64,000 nt of DNA from Aeromonas schubertii (GTDB lineage: Bacteria > Pseudomonadota > Gammaproteobacteria > Enterobacterales > Aeromonadaceae): positions 18,957-82,956 of the forward strand of contig NZ_CDDB01000089.1 in NCBI RefSeq assembly GCF_000820105.1. Reading direction: 5' to 3'. A program made the position numbers and the translations under genes. Each line of letters opens with the position of its first letter. The first letter of the stretch is position 1. A model generated the notes under the pieces. That model worked only from the letters and a program-made list of their open reading frames with translations. It was not told the DNA's origin and searched no databases. Positions 54,509-63,798 of the stretch are shown piece by piece.

Positions 54509-55645
54509 ATGAAAATCGTCATCGCCCCCGACTCCTTCAAGGAGAGCCTGAGCGCCATGGAAGTGGCCGACGCCATCGAGGCAGGCTTTCGCCAGGTGCT
54601 GCCGGACGCCACCTATCTCAAGTTGCCCATGGCCGACGGCGGTGAGGGGACTGTGCAGTCCCTGGTGGATGCCACCGGCGGGCGCATCGTGCCGGTCGAG
54701 GTCACCGCTCCCCTCGGCAACCGGGTCGAGGGCTTCCTCGGCCTGCTCGGCGACGGCAAGCGCGCCGTCATCGAGATGGCCGCCGCCTCGGGCCTGCACC
54801 TGGTGCCCCCCGAGCGGCGCAACCCCCTGCTCACCACCAGCGTCGGTACCGGCGAGCTGATCCTGACCGCCCTCGACCTGGGAGTCGAGCACCTGATCCT
54901 CGGTATCGGTGGCAGCGCCACCAATGACGGCGGTGCCGGCATGATGCAGGCCCTCGGCGCCCGTCTGCTGGACAAGGAGGGGCAGGCCCTGCCTCCCGGG
55001 GGCGGCGCTCTAGATCAACTGGAGAGGATCGATCTGAGCACTCTGGATCCCCGTCTGGGCAAGCTGCACATCGAAGTGGCCTGCGACGTGGACAATCCCC
55101 TGTGCGGCCCCAAGGGTGCCTCCGCCGTCTTTGGCCCCCAGAAGGGGGCGACCCCCGCCATGGTGGCCCGGCTCGACGCCAACCTGGCCCACTACGCCGC
55201 CTGTATCGAGCAGGCACTTGGCAAGCAGGTCAAGGAGAGTGCAGGGGCCGGCGCCGCCGGTGGCATGGGAGCCGCCCTGCTCGGCCTGCTCGGGGCCGAG
55301 CTCAAGCCCGGTGTCGGTATCGTCATCGAGGCGCTGGGGCTGGCCGAGGCCGTGGCCGATGCGGACCTGGTGATCACCGGTGAGGGGCGCATCGACAGCC
55401 AGACCATTCACGGCAAGACCCCCATCGGCGTCGCCCGCTGCGCCAAGCAGTTTGGCAAACCGGTGATCGGTATCTCAGGTTGCCTCACCGATGACTGTGG
55501 CGTGGTACATGAGCACGGGCTGGATGCCGTGTTTGCCGTGGTCAACCGGGCCATGGCCCTGCCGGAGGCCCTCGCCACCGCCCGTTGCAACATAACGCTG
55601 ACGGCCCGCAATGTGGCGGCCTTGTGGCGCCTCGGCAGTCGCTAA
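54509..55645 (+). CDS. Glycerate kinase (GarK/GlxK family)
   Basis: The 378-residue protein begins MKIVIAPDSFKESLSAMEVA, the family signature. It has PMADGGEGTVQSLVDATGG near residue 45, the GIGGSATNDGGAGMMQALGA block near residue 135 and GEGRIDSQTIHGKTP near residue 290. It phosphorylates D-glycerate to 2-phosphoglycerate (or 3-, depending on class), feeding glycolysis. AGGAG precedes the ATG. The paralogous names garK and glxK cannot be separated. It ends at a terminator and completes the regulator-permease-kinase unit. Confidence 0.95.
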   Translation: MKIVIAPDSFKESLSAMEVADAIEAGFRQVLPDATYLKLPMADGGEGTVQSLVDATGGRIVPVEVTAPLGNRVEGFLGLLGDGKRAVIEMAAASGLHLVPPERRNPLLTTSVGTGELILTALDLGVEHLILGIGGSATNDGGAGMMQALGARLLDKEGQALPPGGGALDQLERIDLSTLDPRLGKLHIEVACDVDNPLCGPKGASAVFGPQKGATPAMVARLDANLAHYAACIEQALGKQVKESAGAGAAGGMGAALLGLLGAELKPGVGIVIEALGLAEAVADADLVITGEGRIDSQTIHGKTPIGVARCAKQFGKPVIGISGCLTDDCGVVHEHGLDAVFAVVNRAMALPEALATARCNITLTARNVAALWRLGSR

Positions 55646-55652
55646 CGCCAAC

Positions 55653-55676
55653 GCCGGCCAACAGGCCGGCTTTTTT
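55653..55676 (+). terminator. Terminator after the glycerate kinase gene
   Basis: The stem GCCGGCC/GGCCGGC with a 4-nt loop is followed by six T residues, 8 bp after the stop. Confidence 0.9.
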
Positions 55677-55745
55677 ACGCCTGCCGCTGCCTTTGAACTG
55701 AGGCTTGGGGCATCATGGGGTGAGCACATTGCCAAGGAGGTCCTC

Positions 55746-56315
55746 ATGCTGCCGCTCACCCTGGGGCTGCTGCTGTTTGCCCTGCTCCACCTCTATCCCG
55801 CCCTCAGCCCGGGGCATCGCGCCCATCTGCTGACTCGTCTCGGCGAGCAACGCTACAAGGGGCTCTTCTCCCTCGGTGTCCTGGTTGCCTTCGGCCTGAT
55901 CTTCGCCGGTTGGCGCACCATCCAGCCTGACCCCCTCTATGCACCCCCGGCCTGGGGGCTGCCCGTGGCCATGGGCATGCTACCGCTCGGGGTCTGGCTC
56001 GTCTGCTGCTCTCTCGGCCCCAACCATGTGCGCAAATGGCTGCGCCACCCGCAACTGCTCGGCTTTCTACTCTGGGCGCTGGCCCACCTGCTGGTGAACC
56101 AGGAAGGACGCTCCCTGCTGCTCTTTGGCTCCCTCACTCTCTGGGCCCTTCTCAACCTGTTGCTCATCATTCGTCGCGACGGCTGGCGAAGCACGGTTTC
56201 ACAGGCTGACTGGCGCGCCGATCTCGCCAGCCTGGTGGCGACCATCGCCCTGCTGGCACTTCTGCTACTGGGTGGTCACCAGTGGCTAACCGGCATCCCT
56301 TTGCTTGCGCGCTAG
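55746..56315 (+). CDS. NnrU-family membrane protein
   Basis: From ATG 55746, after AAGGAGG, the protein is 189 residues with about five transmembrane helices. GHRAHLLTRLGEQRYKGLFSLGVLVAFGLIFAGW and the histidine-containing GPNHVRKWLRHPQLLGFLLWALAHLL match the NnrU domain found in several respiration-linked membrane proteins. The molecular role is not established. The glutathione peroxidase gene follows 27 bp later, suggesting co-transcription. Confidence 0.85.
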   Translation: MLPLTLGLLLFALLHLYPALSPGHRAHLLTRLGEQRYKGLFSLGVLVAFGLIFAGWRTIQPDPLYAPPAWGLPVAMGMLPLGVWLVCCSLGPNHVRKWLRHPQLLGFLLWALAHLLVNQEGRSLLLFGSLTLWALLNLLLIIRRDGWRSTVSQADWRADLASLVATIALLALLLLGGHQWLTGIPLLAR

Positions 56316-56342
56316 GCGCCCCACTGCCACAAGGAGCGTGTG

Positions 56343-56870
56343 ATGAAAATCCTGCTGAGTGCGACCTTGCTGGCCGCGACCACGGCTCAGGCCTGTCCCG
56401 ATTACCTGAATCTGGAGCTGCGTGAACTCGCCACCACCACCCGCCATCATCTTTGCCAGCTGACCGAGGGCAAGGTGGTACTGGTGGTCAACACCGCCTC
56501 TTACTGCGGCTATACCAGGCAGTTTGCCAGCCTCGAGCGCCTGCACCGGCAGTATGCCCAGAGAGGGCTGGTGGTACTGGGCTTCCCCTCCAACGATTTT
56601 CGCCAGGAGGATGGCAGCGAGGAGAAAGCGGCCGGTGTCTGCCGCCGTGACTACGGGGTCACCTTCCCCATGTTTAACTTCAGCCATGTGCGCGGCGCCG
56701 AGGCCAATGCCCTGTTCAAGGCGCTGGCCGCCTACTCCAGAGCCCCCGACTGGAACTTCAACAAGTACCTGCTGGGGCGCGACGGCAAGCTGATCGCCCG
56801 TTACGGGGCCGGTCAGACGCCGGATCGCAACCCGCTGCTGCGCCAGATCGAGCAGGCCCTCAGCCAGTAA
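56343..56870 (+). CDS. Periplasmic glutathione peroxidase family protein
   Basis: The 175-residue protein has a signal peptide (ILLSATLLAATTAQA) and the glutathione peroxidase fold. The peroxidatic cysteine is in NTASYCGYTRQFASL near residue 50, and the catalytic Trp-Asn lies in WNFNKYLLGRDG. The usual GFPCNQF reads GFPSNDF, so the resolving cysteine position is Ser and the usual catalytic Gln is Asp. Another cysteine nearby is in AGVCRRDYGV. Export suggests action on periplasmic peroxides, probably with a thiol partner. AAGGAG precedes the ATG; a GTG three bases upstream is an alternative. Confidence 0.87.
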   Translation: MKILLSATLLAATTAQACPDYLNLELRELATTTRHHLCQLTEGKVVLVVNTASYCGYTRQFASLERLHRQYAQRGLVVLGFPSNDFRQEDGSEEKAAGVCRRDYGVTFPMFNFSHVRGAEANALFKALAAYSRAPDWNFNKYLLGRDGKLIARYGAGQTPDRNPLLRQIEQALSQ

Positions 56871-56930
56871 CCCTGCCAAGAGACGGCCCGGTTTGCCATA
56901 ATGGGCTTTTGTCCACAATGGGAAACTGTG

Positions 56931-57884
56931 ATGCTGCAACGGCTGCCCCAGATGCTGATCCTCGACACCCTGGTCCGCGAGCAGGGTTTCTCCGCCGCCG
57001 CACGCCGCCTTGGCGTCTCCAAGTCCTACATCAGCAAACAGCTGGCCCAGCTTGAGGCGAGTCTGGGAGCCCAGTTGGTACAACGCACCACCCGCCGGAT
57101 CGCCCTGACCGAGCTTGGCGAGGCCTACGCACGTCACTGCCGCGCCCTGGTGATCCAGGCTCAGGAGGCCGATTCCATGGTGGCCGAACGTCAGGGAAGG
57201 GTGAGCGGCGTGCTGCATCTGGGACTCGGCCAGTCGTTTGGACGGCTCCACGTCGTACCACACCTGCAGGAGTTTCAGCGCCGCTACCCGGAACTCGAGC
57301 TCGAAGTCTCCCTGTTCGATCGGCGCAGCAACCTGGTGGATGAGGGGCTGGATCTCTGGGTTACCACGGTTGAGGACAAACCGGAGGGATTGGTCGGCCA
57401 ACGGCTGGCCGATCTCGGTTTCGTGGCTGTGGCGTCGCCGGACTACTTGCTGCAACACGGCACTCCCCTCACCCCCCAGGATCTCCAGCACCATAACTGC
57501 ATCACCTACCAGAGTCGTGAACGCCGCTACGATCAGTGGCAGTTTCGCCGTGGCCGGGAGCGACTGGCGGTGCAGGTGAGTGGCAACTATCGGGTGGATC
57601 TGGCCGAGGCGGTCCGTGATGCCGCCCTGGCCGGCCTCGGCATCGCCTATGTGGCCAACTATTTGCTGGAGGACGAGCTGCGCCAGGGACGCCTCATTTC
57701 GCTCTTTCCCGAATGGGAACCCAGCCAGAAGATGGCGGTACACGCCGTTTATGCCCGGCGTGAACACCTGCCTCCCAAGGTGCGCCACTTCATCGCCTTT
57801 CTCAAAGAGATCTTTGGCCAGCCCCCCCACTGGGAAGAGCGGCTGAAACCCTGGCTGGGTCGATTGTCCGTGAACAGGGAATAA
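56931..57884 (+). CDS. LysR-family regulator
   Basis: The 317-residue protein has a LysR helix-turn-helix (LDTLVREQGFSAAARRLGVSKSYISKQLAQLEASLG) and an effector domain of the CrgA-like subgroup (FGRLHVVPHLQEFQRRYPELELEVSLFDR, LADLGFVAVASPDYL). ATG 56931 is chosen for the family start; the frame is open to 56901. It is not divergent from any gene, so the target is not obvious; the NupC-type gene follows 170 bp downstream on the same strand. Confidence 0.9.
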   Translation: MLQRLPQMLILDTLVREQGFSAAARRLGVSKSYISKQLAQLEASLGAQLVQRTTRRIALTELGEAYARHCRALVIQAQEADSMVAERQGRVSGVLHLGLGQSFGRLHVVPHLQEFQRRYPELELEVSLFDRRSNLVDEGLDLWVTTVEDKPEGLVGQRLADLGFVAVASPDYLLQHGTPLTPQDLQHHNCITYQSRERRYDQWQFRRGRERLAVQVSGNYRVDLAEAVRDAALAGLGIAYVANYLLEDELRQGRLISLFPEWEPSQKMAVHAVYARREHLPPKVRHFIAFLKEIFGQPPHWEERLKPWLGRLSVNRE

Positions 57885-58054
57885 TTGTTCTCATGGAGAA
57901 ACAAACGAAACGAGTATAAATAGAATCAGCAACTTAGAGAGGTGGAAAACGATTTTCGCCATACGATAACAGGGAAGCAACAAGCCCGGGTTGCACGGTG
58001 ACGGCGGCAGGCGCAGAATCCGCGCCCATCCCGTTTCTGCCACCCGGAGTCACC

Positions 58055-59254
58055 ATGATTGCCCTGCTCGGCATGCTGGCCATTCTGGCCCTTGCCACCC
58101 TCTGTTCCACCGACCGTCGCGCCATTCCCCTGCGCACCGTCTCCCTCGCCCTGCTGCTGCAACTGCTGTTCGCCGCCCTGGTGCTGTGGCTACCGGCCGG
58201 TCAGAGCGCACTCAATGGCGTGAGCCAGAGCGTCAGCGCCGTTATCGACTACGGTCAGGAGGGAATCGCCTTCCTGTTTGGGGATCTGGCCAAGTTCAAG
58301 CTCGGCTTCATCTTCGCCTTCAACGTGCTGCCGATCATCATCTTCTTCTCGGCCCTGATCGCCATCCTCTACCACATCGGTCTGATGCCGCGAGTCATCG
58401 CCCTGCTCGGTGGCGCCCTGCAGAAGTTGCTCGGTACCGGCCGAGCCGAGAGTCTCTCGGCCACCGCCAACATTTTCGTCGGCATGGTCGAGGCTCCTCT
58501 GGTGGTCAAGCCCTACCTGTCGCGCATGTCCGACTCCCAGTTCTTCGCCGTGATGAGCTGCGGTCTCGCTTCGGTCGCAGGCGGCACCCTGGTTGGCTAC
58601 GCCAGCATAGGGGTAGAGCTTAAGTTTCTGATCGCCGCCGCCTTCATGTCGGCCCCGGCCGGGTTGGCCATGGCCAAGATCCTGGTCCCGCCCGCCGCGA
58701 ATGAAGCCGAGTACCACGACGATGTGGAGATACCGCGTGCCACCAACGTCATCGAGGCTGCGGCTGATGGCGCCATGTCCGGTCTTAACATCGCCGTGGC
58801 CGTTGGGGCCACCCTGCTCGCCTTCGTCGGTGTGATCGCTCTGTTTAACGGCCTGCTCGGCTGGGCCGGTGGCCTGGTGGGGTTGGATCTGAGCTTCCAG
58901 ATCATTCTGGGCTGGTTGTTCGCCCCCGTCTCCTGGCTGATCGGCATCCCCTGGCAAGAGGCCCAGGCGGCCGGCGCCCTCATCGGCACCAAGATAGTGG
59001 TCAACGAGTTCGTCGCCTTCATCGCCCTGGTACAGGATCAGACCCTGAGCGAAGGCAGCAAGGCCATCGTCACCTTCGCCCTGTGCGGGTTTGCCAACAT
59101 CTCCTCCATGGCGATCCTCATCGGCGGCCTCGGCTCCATGGTGCCGGAACGCAAAGCCTTCATTGCCCGCTTCGGCATGCGCGCCATCCTGGCCGGCGTG
59201 CTGGCCAACCTGATGAGTGCCTGCCTGGCCGGCCTCTTCTTGACCCTCTCATGA
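58055..59254 (+). CDS. NupC-family concentrative nucleoside transporter
   Basis: From ATG 58055, after CGGAG, the protein is 399 residues, the usual length of NupC-type CNTs. It has the N-terminal three helices, the domain [26 protein letters not shown], the [10 protein letters not shown] segment, and [15 protein letters not shown] with the conserved substrate-binding NEF. It takes up nucleosides with protons or sodium. Its 5' region of 170 bp is AT-rich near 57900-57960 and probably holds the promoter. A strong terminator follows. Confidence 0.93.
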   Translation: MIALLGMLAILALATLCSTDRRAIPLRTVSLALLLQLLFAALVLWLPAGQSALNGVSQSVSAVIDYGQEGIAFLFGDLAKFKLGFIFAFNVLPIIIFFSALIAILYHIGLMPRVIALLGGALQKLLGTGRAESLSATANIFVGMVEAPLVVKPYLSRMSDSQFFAVMSCGLASVAGGTLVGYASIGVELKFLIAAAFMSAPAGLAMAKILVPPAANEAEYHDDVEIPRATNVIEAAADGAMSGLNIAVAVGATLLAFVGVIALFNGLLGWAGGLVGLDLSFQIILGWLFAPVSWLIGIPWQEAQAAGALIGTKIVVNEFVAFIALVQDQTLSEGSKAIVTFALCGFANISSMAILIGGLGSMVPERKAFIARFGMRAILAGVLANLMSACLAGLFLTLS

Positions 59255-59275
59255 CAACTGCACCTTGTCATTTTC

Positions 59276-59301
59276 AGCCCGCCATCCGGCGGGCTTTTTT
59301 T
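59276..59301 (+). terminator. Terminator after the NupC-family gene
   Basis: An 8-bp stem AGCCCGCC/GGCGGGCT with loop ATCC leads into seven T residues, 21 bp after the stop. Confidence 0.9.
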
Positions 59302-59306
59302 GAGGC

Positions 59307-59330
59307 AAAAAAAGCGCCTCAAAGAGGCGC
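59307..59330 (-). terminator. Terminator for the alkyltransferase unit
   Basis: On the minus strand the stem GCGCCTC/GAGGCGC with a 3-nt loop is followed by seven T residues. It lies about 115 bp after the alkyltransferase stop, back to back with the nupC-type terminator. The gap between holds no evident gene. Confidence 0.7.
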
Positions 59331-59443
59331 AGGGGAAAATCACAGATTGGAAGCGTCACATGGGTGCCACTCATCACCACCATGGGCTCGGAGTGTAGAG
59401 ACACCTTACCCCTGCCTCTCTGAAGCAGATATGAGTCGTCACT

Positions 59444-59932
59444 TCATCCACCGTTCATCTTTGCAACACTTTGCTCGTGGGCCAGCAACCAGGCCTTGAT
59501 TGGCAATCCTCCTGCGTAACCGGTAAGACTCCCGCCACTTCCGATCACCCGATGACAGGGCACCACTATGCCAAGAGGGTTGCGTCCGTTGGCCGCCCCT
59601 ACGGCTCGCACCGCTCCGGGATTACCGATGGCGTTGGCAATATCGCGATAGCTTACCGTGTGGCCAAAGGGAATCTCCCGCAGGGCGGCCCACACAGCCA
59701 TCTGAAACGCAGTGCCGCGAGCCGCCAGAGGCAGATCGAAATGGGTCAGCCGGCCCGCGAAGTAGTCGTCGAACTGGGTCAGATAGGGGCGCAGTGCCGC
59801 CTCATCGTGGCGCCACTCCGGCAGTACGGGCTGGGGCCGTTCGCCGTCACAAAACTCTACGTGACGCAGACCATCCCGATCGATGGCGACCAACAAGGGG
59901 CCGAGACTCGTCTGGCAAAAGGCGTAATACAC
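59444..59932 (-). CDS. ogt: Methylated-DNA-[protein]-cysteine S-methyltransferase
   Basis: The 162-residue protein is a single-domain O6-alkylguanine-DNA alkyltransferase. The helix-turn-helix region reads RGTAFQMAVWAALREIPFGHTVSYRDIANAIGNPGAVRAVGAANG and the acceptor cysteine lies in IVVPCHRVIGSGG. It transfers the alkyl group from O6-alkylguanine to itself irreversibly. Its size fits Ogt and not the two-domain Ada. The PBP-like gene lies upstream in map order on the same strand but ends at its own terminator 42 bp away. Confidence 0.94.
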   Translation of the reverse strand: MYYAFCQTSLGPLLVAIDRDGLRHVEFCDGERPQPVLPEWRHDEAALRPYLTQFDDYFAGRLTHFDLPLAARGTAFQMAVWAALREIPFGHTVSYRDIANAIGNPGAVRAVGAANGRNPLGIVVPCHRVIGSGGSLTGYAGGLPIKAWLLAHEQSVAKMNGG

Positions 59933-59950
59933 GGGATCACCTCAAAAGAG

Positions 59951-59970
59951 CGGGGGCCTCACGGCCCCCG
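59951..59970 (-). terminator. Terminator of the PBP-like gene
   Basis: An 8-bp stem CGGGGGCC/GGCCCCCG with loop TCAC starts 4 bp after the stop and is followed by CTCTTTTG on the minus strand. Confidence 0.75.
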
Positions 59971-59973
59971 GGG

Positions 59974-62900
59974 TCATGACCGGGGTTGTGGTGCCTTGCA
60001 CTGGGTGTGGGCTCCGGGCTCCAGATATGGGGTCAGGATCGGCGCCATCCCCTTGAGCACCTGAACCGGCAGAGCCGAAGTGAAGCGGAACTTGTCCGAC
60101 TGGCTGCCCGGTACGAAGGCGGTGAGGGTACCAAAGTGGTCGGGGCCCAAATAGAAGACGAAGGTTGCAGTCCGGTTACGAGCCAGGGAGCTGATCACCC
60201 CACCACCGCGGCCAACCGTCTCGATTCGGTTGTCGCCGGTCCCTGTCTTCCCCCCCATGACGAGAGGAGTCCCGTCGGCCAGCTTGAAGGCGCCGGCAAT
60301 GCGCCGCGCCGTTCCCGCCTCAACGACCTGGGAGAGGGCCCCGCGCAGGGCGGTAGCGACTTCACTCGGCAAGACTCGAACCCCTGCCGCCTGCTTGGGC
60401 ATAAACTCGGTTTCAAACGGTGTACCTTTGGCGAACTCGAGACGATCGATGCGCAAGGTCGGCAGGCGTACCCCATCGTTCATGATGATCCCCATCAACT
60501 CGGCCAGGGCTGCGGGTCGGTCACCGGAACTCCCGAGCGCAGTGGCGAGCGACGGAACCAGATGATCGAAGGGGTAACCCAGGCGCTGCCAACGCTGATG
60601 GATATCCAGGAAGGCCTCCACCTCCAGCATGGTACGAATACGACTGTCACGAGCACTGCGATGGCGGGTCTTGAACAACCAGCCATAGACCTCCTGGCGC
60701 TCATCCCGGCTCGCCTGAACCGCATCGGAGAAGGTAGCCTTGTCGAAATCGCGCAGATAGCTGAGCAGCCAAAGCTCCAGAGGGTGGACCCGGGCGATAT
60801 AGCCTTGATCCGGTAAGGAATACTTGCCGGGACCATAAGCCTCATAGAGCTGTGCGATTCGTCTCTCCGTCACCGCGCTGCGCATCGCCTTGGGCAGGCG
60901 TGCGTCGAGGAAGGTCCGGAACTCATCGAGTGAAGCGCGAGGGAAGAGATAGCGGTGCACGGCCGCGAGCCGAGAGGCGCCGGGTTTGAGACCGTCGAGG
61001 AAGGTATCGAGCCGCTCCTCGGCACTCTTGCCCTGATACTTGCGCCAGAAACGCAGCAGATAAGTCTGTCCCTCTTTATCGGCGAAGCGCACCAGATACT
61101 CGGTACGGCGCGGGTCCCTGTCGTCCTTGAGCAGCAGAGCCCGGTTTCCCTCCTTGTAGAGGGTATAGCGTTCGATATCTCTAAGCAGCCTCACAAACGG
61201 CAGGTTGATCGACTCCCGCAAGGCGTCGCGCATGCTGGGCATGCGGGCATTATCCTCCCTGCGGAAGTTGTTGAAGGTATGCATGCCGCCACCGGTGAAG
61301 AACCCCTCATAGGGACTGGCGGAATAGGTGCGATCGAGGGCAGCCTCCAGCATGACCGGAAGATTGCGCTCCTTGTTAGCGATGAGCCAACCGATGGCCC
61401 AGCGGCTGAGGTTATCCTGTGCCTCTATCTTTCGCAGGGAGTCTACCGGCATGTCTCCATATCGCTCATGAAGCTCGGCGACTATCTCCAGATAGGTGGT
61501 CAATACCCGCAACTTGGCGGTGGAGCCCAGCTCCAGTTTACTCATCTCATTGATGTCAAAAGGCTGGTCTGTGTTGTCTGTCTGCACCCTCACCTGAAAG
61601 CCCCCGGGCGTCCTCTCAAACAGGGTGAAGCTATAGCTCACATCTCCCGTCTTCTCGGGCGAGAGCAGGCGCTCTCCGAAGAGTCCGACCTCGGCGGCAA
61701 AGGTGGGATCGGCCAGCTTGTGCAGATAGGCGGTCACCTGATCCTGAAGCTGAAAGTTGAGGCTGGTATCGGCGTTGAGATCCATTCGGTCAAGATCGTA
61801 GAGCTGAACCCCCAACTGCCGGCTCAGGCGGGAGCGAGCCACCTGCAACCCCTTGTTACTCTCGACCTTGAGCGAGGCGGGATCCTTGGCAAAGTTTCGA
61901 AACGCGAGGGGAGCCTTGAGAGCCGCCTCCATCAAGGGGGGATCAATCATGCCCTCCTGGACGAAGAGGCGCAGATAGCTATCTGTCAGCGCAGCCAGGT
62001 CCTCCCGCCCCTGGGCCAGATAGTAGGAGGGTCGCCGGTGAGCGATCATCAGGGAGACCACCTGACGCAGGGCCAATCCCTGAGCAGCCAGGTCGGTGCC
62101 CTGGTTGCGCATGGGATCGAGTAGCAGGTTGACTCTTGCCGGATCAGCGCCAAACCAGACCCACAGACCATCTCCCAGGCCATGGACCTCTCCGTATCCA
62201 GGTGCCGCCGACAGGGGAACCGAGTTGAGGTAGGCCCAGGCAACCAACTTGCGGGCCTCCAGGGTCTCAGGCCCCAACCGATAGGCGCGCACACTGGCCG
62301 AGACCATCTGACGCAGCTTCTCTTTGGGTGAGAGGGTCAAACCGTCCGGGGAGTGGCGATACTTCTCTACCTGGGTTGCCAGGGTGCTGCCACCGGCCGA
62401 CTGATCCTGCATATCCAGCGCCTTGCCTACCTGGGAGACAGCCGCTTTGGCGAAACGGGGCCAGTCCACGGCGGGGTTGGCCAGCGGCTCTTCAGTGCTC
62501 AGAAGCTCCCTGTTTTCGATAAAAAGCAGGGACTGCACAACGAGGCCGGGAATTGCATTGAAATTTGCATAGTAATGGCCGGGATAGCGGAAGCGGTAGA
62601 CATCGTCTCCCCGGCAATCTTGCAATGTGAGCCCTGCCTGTACCTTCTCGGTATAGGGCACGAAGAAGCCATGAGAAGCATAGCGATAGAGCGCATCGGA
62701 GAAGCGCACCTGGTGTGCGACCTCAAAACCCCGCTGCAGCAAGCGCTCCTGTACCTCAGGCAGCGAGACATAGCCCAAACGCTTGTCAAAAGGCCCCTGG
62801 GTCGGGAAGGAAATCTGTTGGCTAGGTCCCGGCTCCACACGATAGGTCAGCCCGGTGGCGTAACGAGAGATCTCTCTGGACTGCAGGGTAGAGGTCTTCA

Positions 62901-63039
62901 TCTCGAATAGCACCAGAGCAACCAGGGCCCCGACAATCAACAGAAAAACAATCCCAAACAGCCATTTGAACCAAGAACGACGAGGGTTTGGCGGCTTAAC
63001 CACCGGAGAATCCTCTGATGCCACTATATTCGAATCCAT
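59974..63039 (-). CDS. Divergent class A penicillin-binding protein (transglycosylase/transpeptidase)
   Basis: The product is about 1021 residues from ATG 63039 (or 1032 from ATG 63072). A membrane anchor lies at about residues 23-46. The GT51-like region holds LLFIENREL near residue 175 and GGSTLATQVEK near 216, but the normal EDxxFxxHxG motif is altered. The transpeptidase domain has STAK near 505 (SxxK), ESIN near 609 (SxN) and GKTGTGDN near 929 (KTG). Long extra segments separate these motifs. It probably makes or remodels peptidoglycan. A TATAAA-like -10 at 63083-63088 would leave almost no leader for ATG 63072, hence the later start. Confidence 0.82.
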   Translation of the reverse strand: MDSNIVASEDSPVVKPPNPRRSWFKWLFGIVFLLIVGALVALVLFEMKTSTLQSREISRYATGLTYRVEPGPSQQISFPTQGPFDKRLGYVSLPEVQERLLQRGFEVAHQVRFSDALYRYASHGFFVPYTEKVQAGLTLQDCRGDDVYRFRYPGHYYANFNAIPGLVVQSLLFIENRELLSTEEPLANPAVDWPRFAKAAVSQVGKALDMQDQSAGGSTLATQVEKYRHSPDGLTLSPKEKLRQMVSASVRAYRLGPETLEARKLVAWAYLNSVPLSAAPGYGEVHGLGDGLWVWFGADPARVNLLLDPMRNQGTDLAAQGLALRQVVSLMIAHRRPSYYLAQGREDLAALTDSYLRLFVQEGMIDPPLMEAALKAPLAFRNFAKDPASLKVESNKGLQVARSRLSRQLGVQLYDLDRMDLNADTSLNFQLQDQVTAYLHKLADPTFAAEVGLFGERLLSPEKTGDVSYSFTLFERTPGGFQVRVQTDNTDQPFDINEMSKLELGSTAKLRVLTTYLEIVAELHERYGDMPVDSLRKIEAQDNLSRWAIGWLIANKERNLPVMLEAALDRTYSASPYEGFFTGGGMHTFNNFRREDNARMPSMRDALRESINLPFVRLLRDIERYTLYKEGNRALLLKDDRDPRRTEYLVRFADKEGQTYLLRFWRKYQGKSAEERLDTFLDGLKPGASRLAAVHRYLFPRASLDEFRTFLDARLPKAMRSAVTERRIAQLYEAYGPGKYSLPDQGYIARVHPLELWLLSYLRDFDKATFSDAVQASRDERQEVYGWLFKTRHRSARDSRIRTMLEVEAFLDIHQRWQRLGYPFDHLVPSLATALGSSGDRPAALAELMGIIMNDGVRLPTLRIDRLEFAKGTPFETEFMPKQAAGVRVLPSEVATALRGALSQVVEAGTARRIAGAFKLADGTPLVMGGKTGTGDNRIETVGRGGGVISSLARNRTATFVFYLGPDHFGTLTAFVPGSQSDKFRFTSALPVQVLKGMAPILTPYLEPGAHTQCKAPQPRS

Positions 63040-63205
63040 CTGCCTTGGTGCGCCCATATGAGACCCCAGCATGGTTGCACAATTTATAGTCTTTTTATCC
63101 TACGGAGGACTCACCGATCGCAGAGTCATCCTCACAAATGATGGTAACAGGGGCTTGGGGAGAAAGGCAAAAAGGGAGTCAATGGTCACACCAGAAAGGC
63201 AGCAA

Positions 63206-63229
63206 AAAGCCGGCTCAAAGGCCGGCTTT
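63206..63229 (-). terminator. Terminator after yeeX
   Basis: A 9-bp stem AAAGCCGGC/GCCGGCTTT with a 6-nt loop lies 20 bp downstream of the stop and is followed by T residues on the minus strand. Confidence 0.8.
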
Positions 63230-63249
63230 CTCGGTAGGCAGGAAGTCCC

Positions 63250-63567
63250 TTACTTGTGGGCACCCATAGCCTTGAGCTTGGCACTCAGCTCACGGCGCTC
63301 CTTGGAGAGCTCGGCGTTCTTGATGATGTGGTCATCGACACGCTCTTCATAATCGAGACGCATATTGGCAATGATGGCCTGCACCTCTTCAATGCTCATA
63401 CCGGGCTTGATGTAGTCACTCAGGTTATCCAGCAGGAGAACACGCTTCTGGTTATCGCGGATCTTCTTCTCATTGTCCTGAATCTCACGCTTGAGCTTGT
63501 TTTGGCGACGAGACATACGCACGTATTCCAGGACATCGCTGAAGGCAGACTTGTTTACTTGTTCCAT
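63250..63567 (-). CDS. yeeX: DUF496 family protein YeeX
   Basis: The 105-residue protein from ATG 63567 is mostly a charged coiled coil. [20 protein letters not shown] and LSDYIKPGM are nearly the DUF496 consensus, as in E. coli YeeX, followed by [20 protein letters not shown]. The function of YeeX is not established. The start is set by the family N-terminus; the frame is open to 63630. The ribosome site is weak. Confidence 0.93.
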   Translation of the reverse strand: MEQVNKSAFSDVLEYVRMSRRQNKLKREIQDNEKKIRDNQKRVLLLDNLSDYIKPGMSIEEVQAIIANMRLDYEERVDDHIIKNAELSKERRELSAKLKAMGAHK

Positions 63568-63772
63568 ATCAGTACCGCTGTTAAGTATCACAACCTGTTG
63601 TGTGGAGAGCACCTCCACAGACGATGCCATTACTCTACCTGCTTCAGTTTACGAAACAAGCGTGAGTCGAACTTTACCATCAAGAAACACGAATTCGTTG
63701 ATCCCGCTCAGATGCCAGCGATACCACTGCAACCACCCAGTGACACCGTATCGAACAATGCACCAACGAAAA

Positions 63773-63798
63773 AAGGCCTTCCCGTTTGGGAAGGCCTT
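63773..63798 (-). terminator. Strong terminator, copy 1
   Basis: The 11-bp stem AAGGCCTTCCC/GGGAAGGCCTT with loop GTTT is followed on the minus strand by TTTT. A second copy begins at 63983. No gene in this window obviously ends here; a transcription unit further right on the minus strand is the likely client. Confidence 0.7.

Noticed and set aside
59331-59443. Small RNA or peptide between the alkyltransferase stop and its terminator
   Set aside because: No start signal, family match or stable structure was evident beyond the terminator itself.
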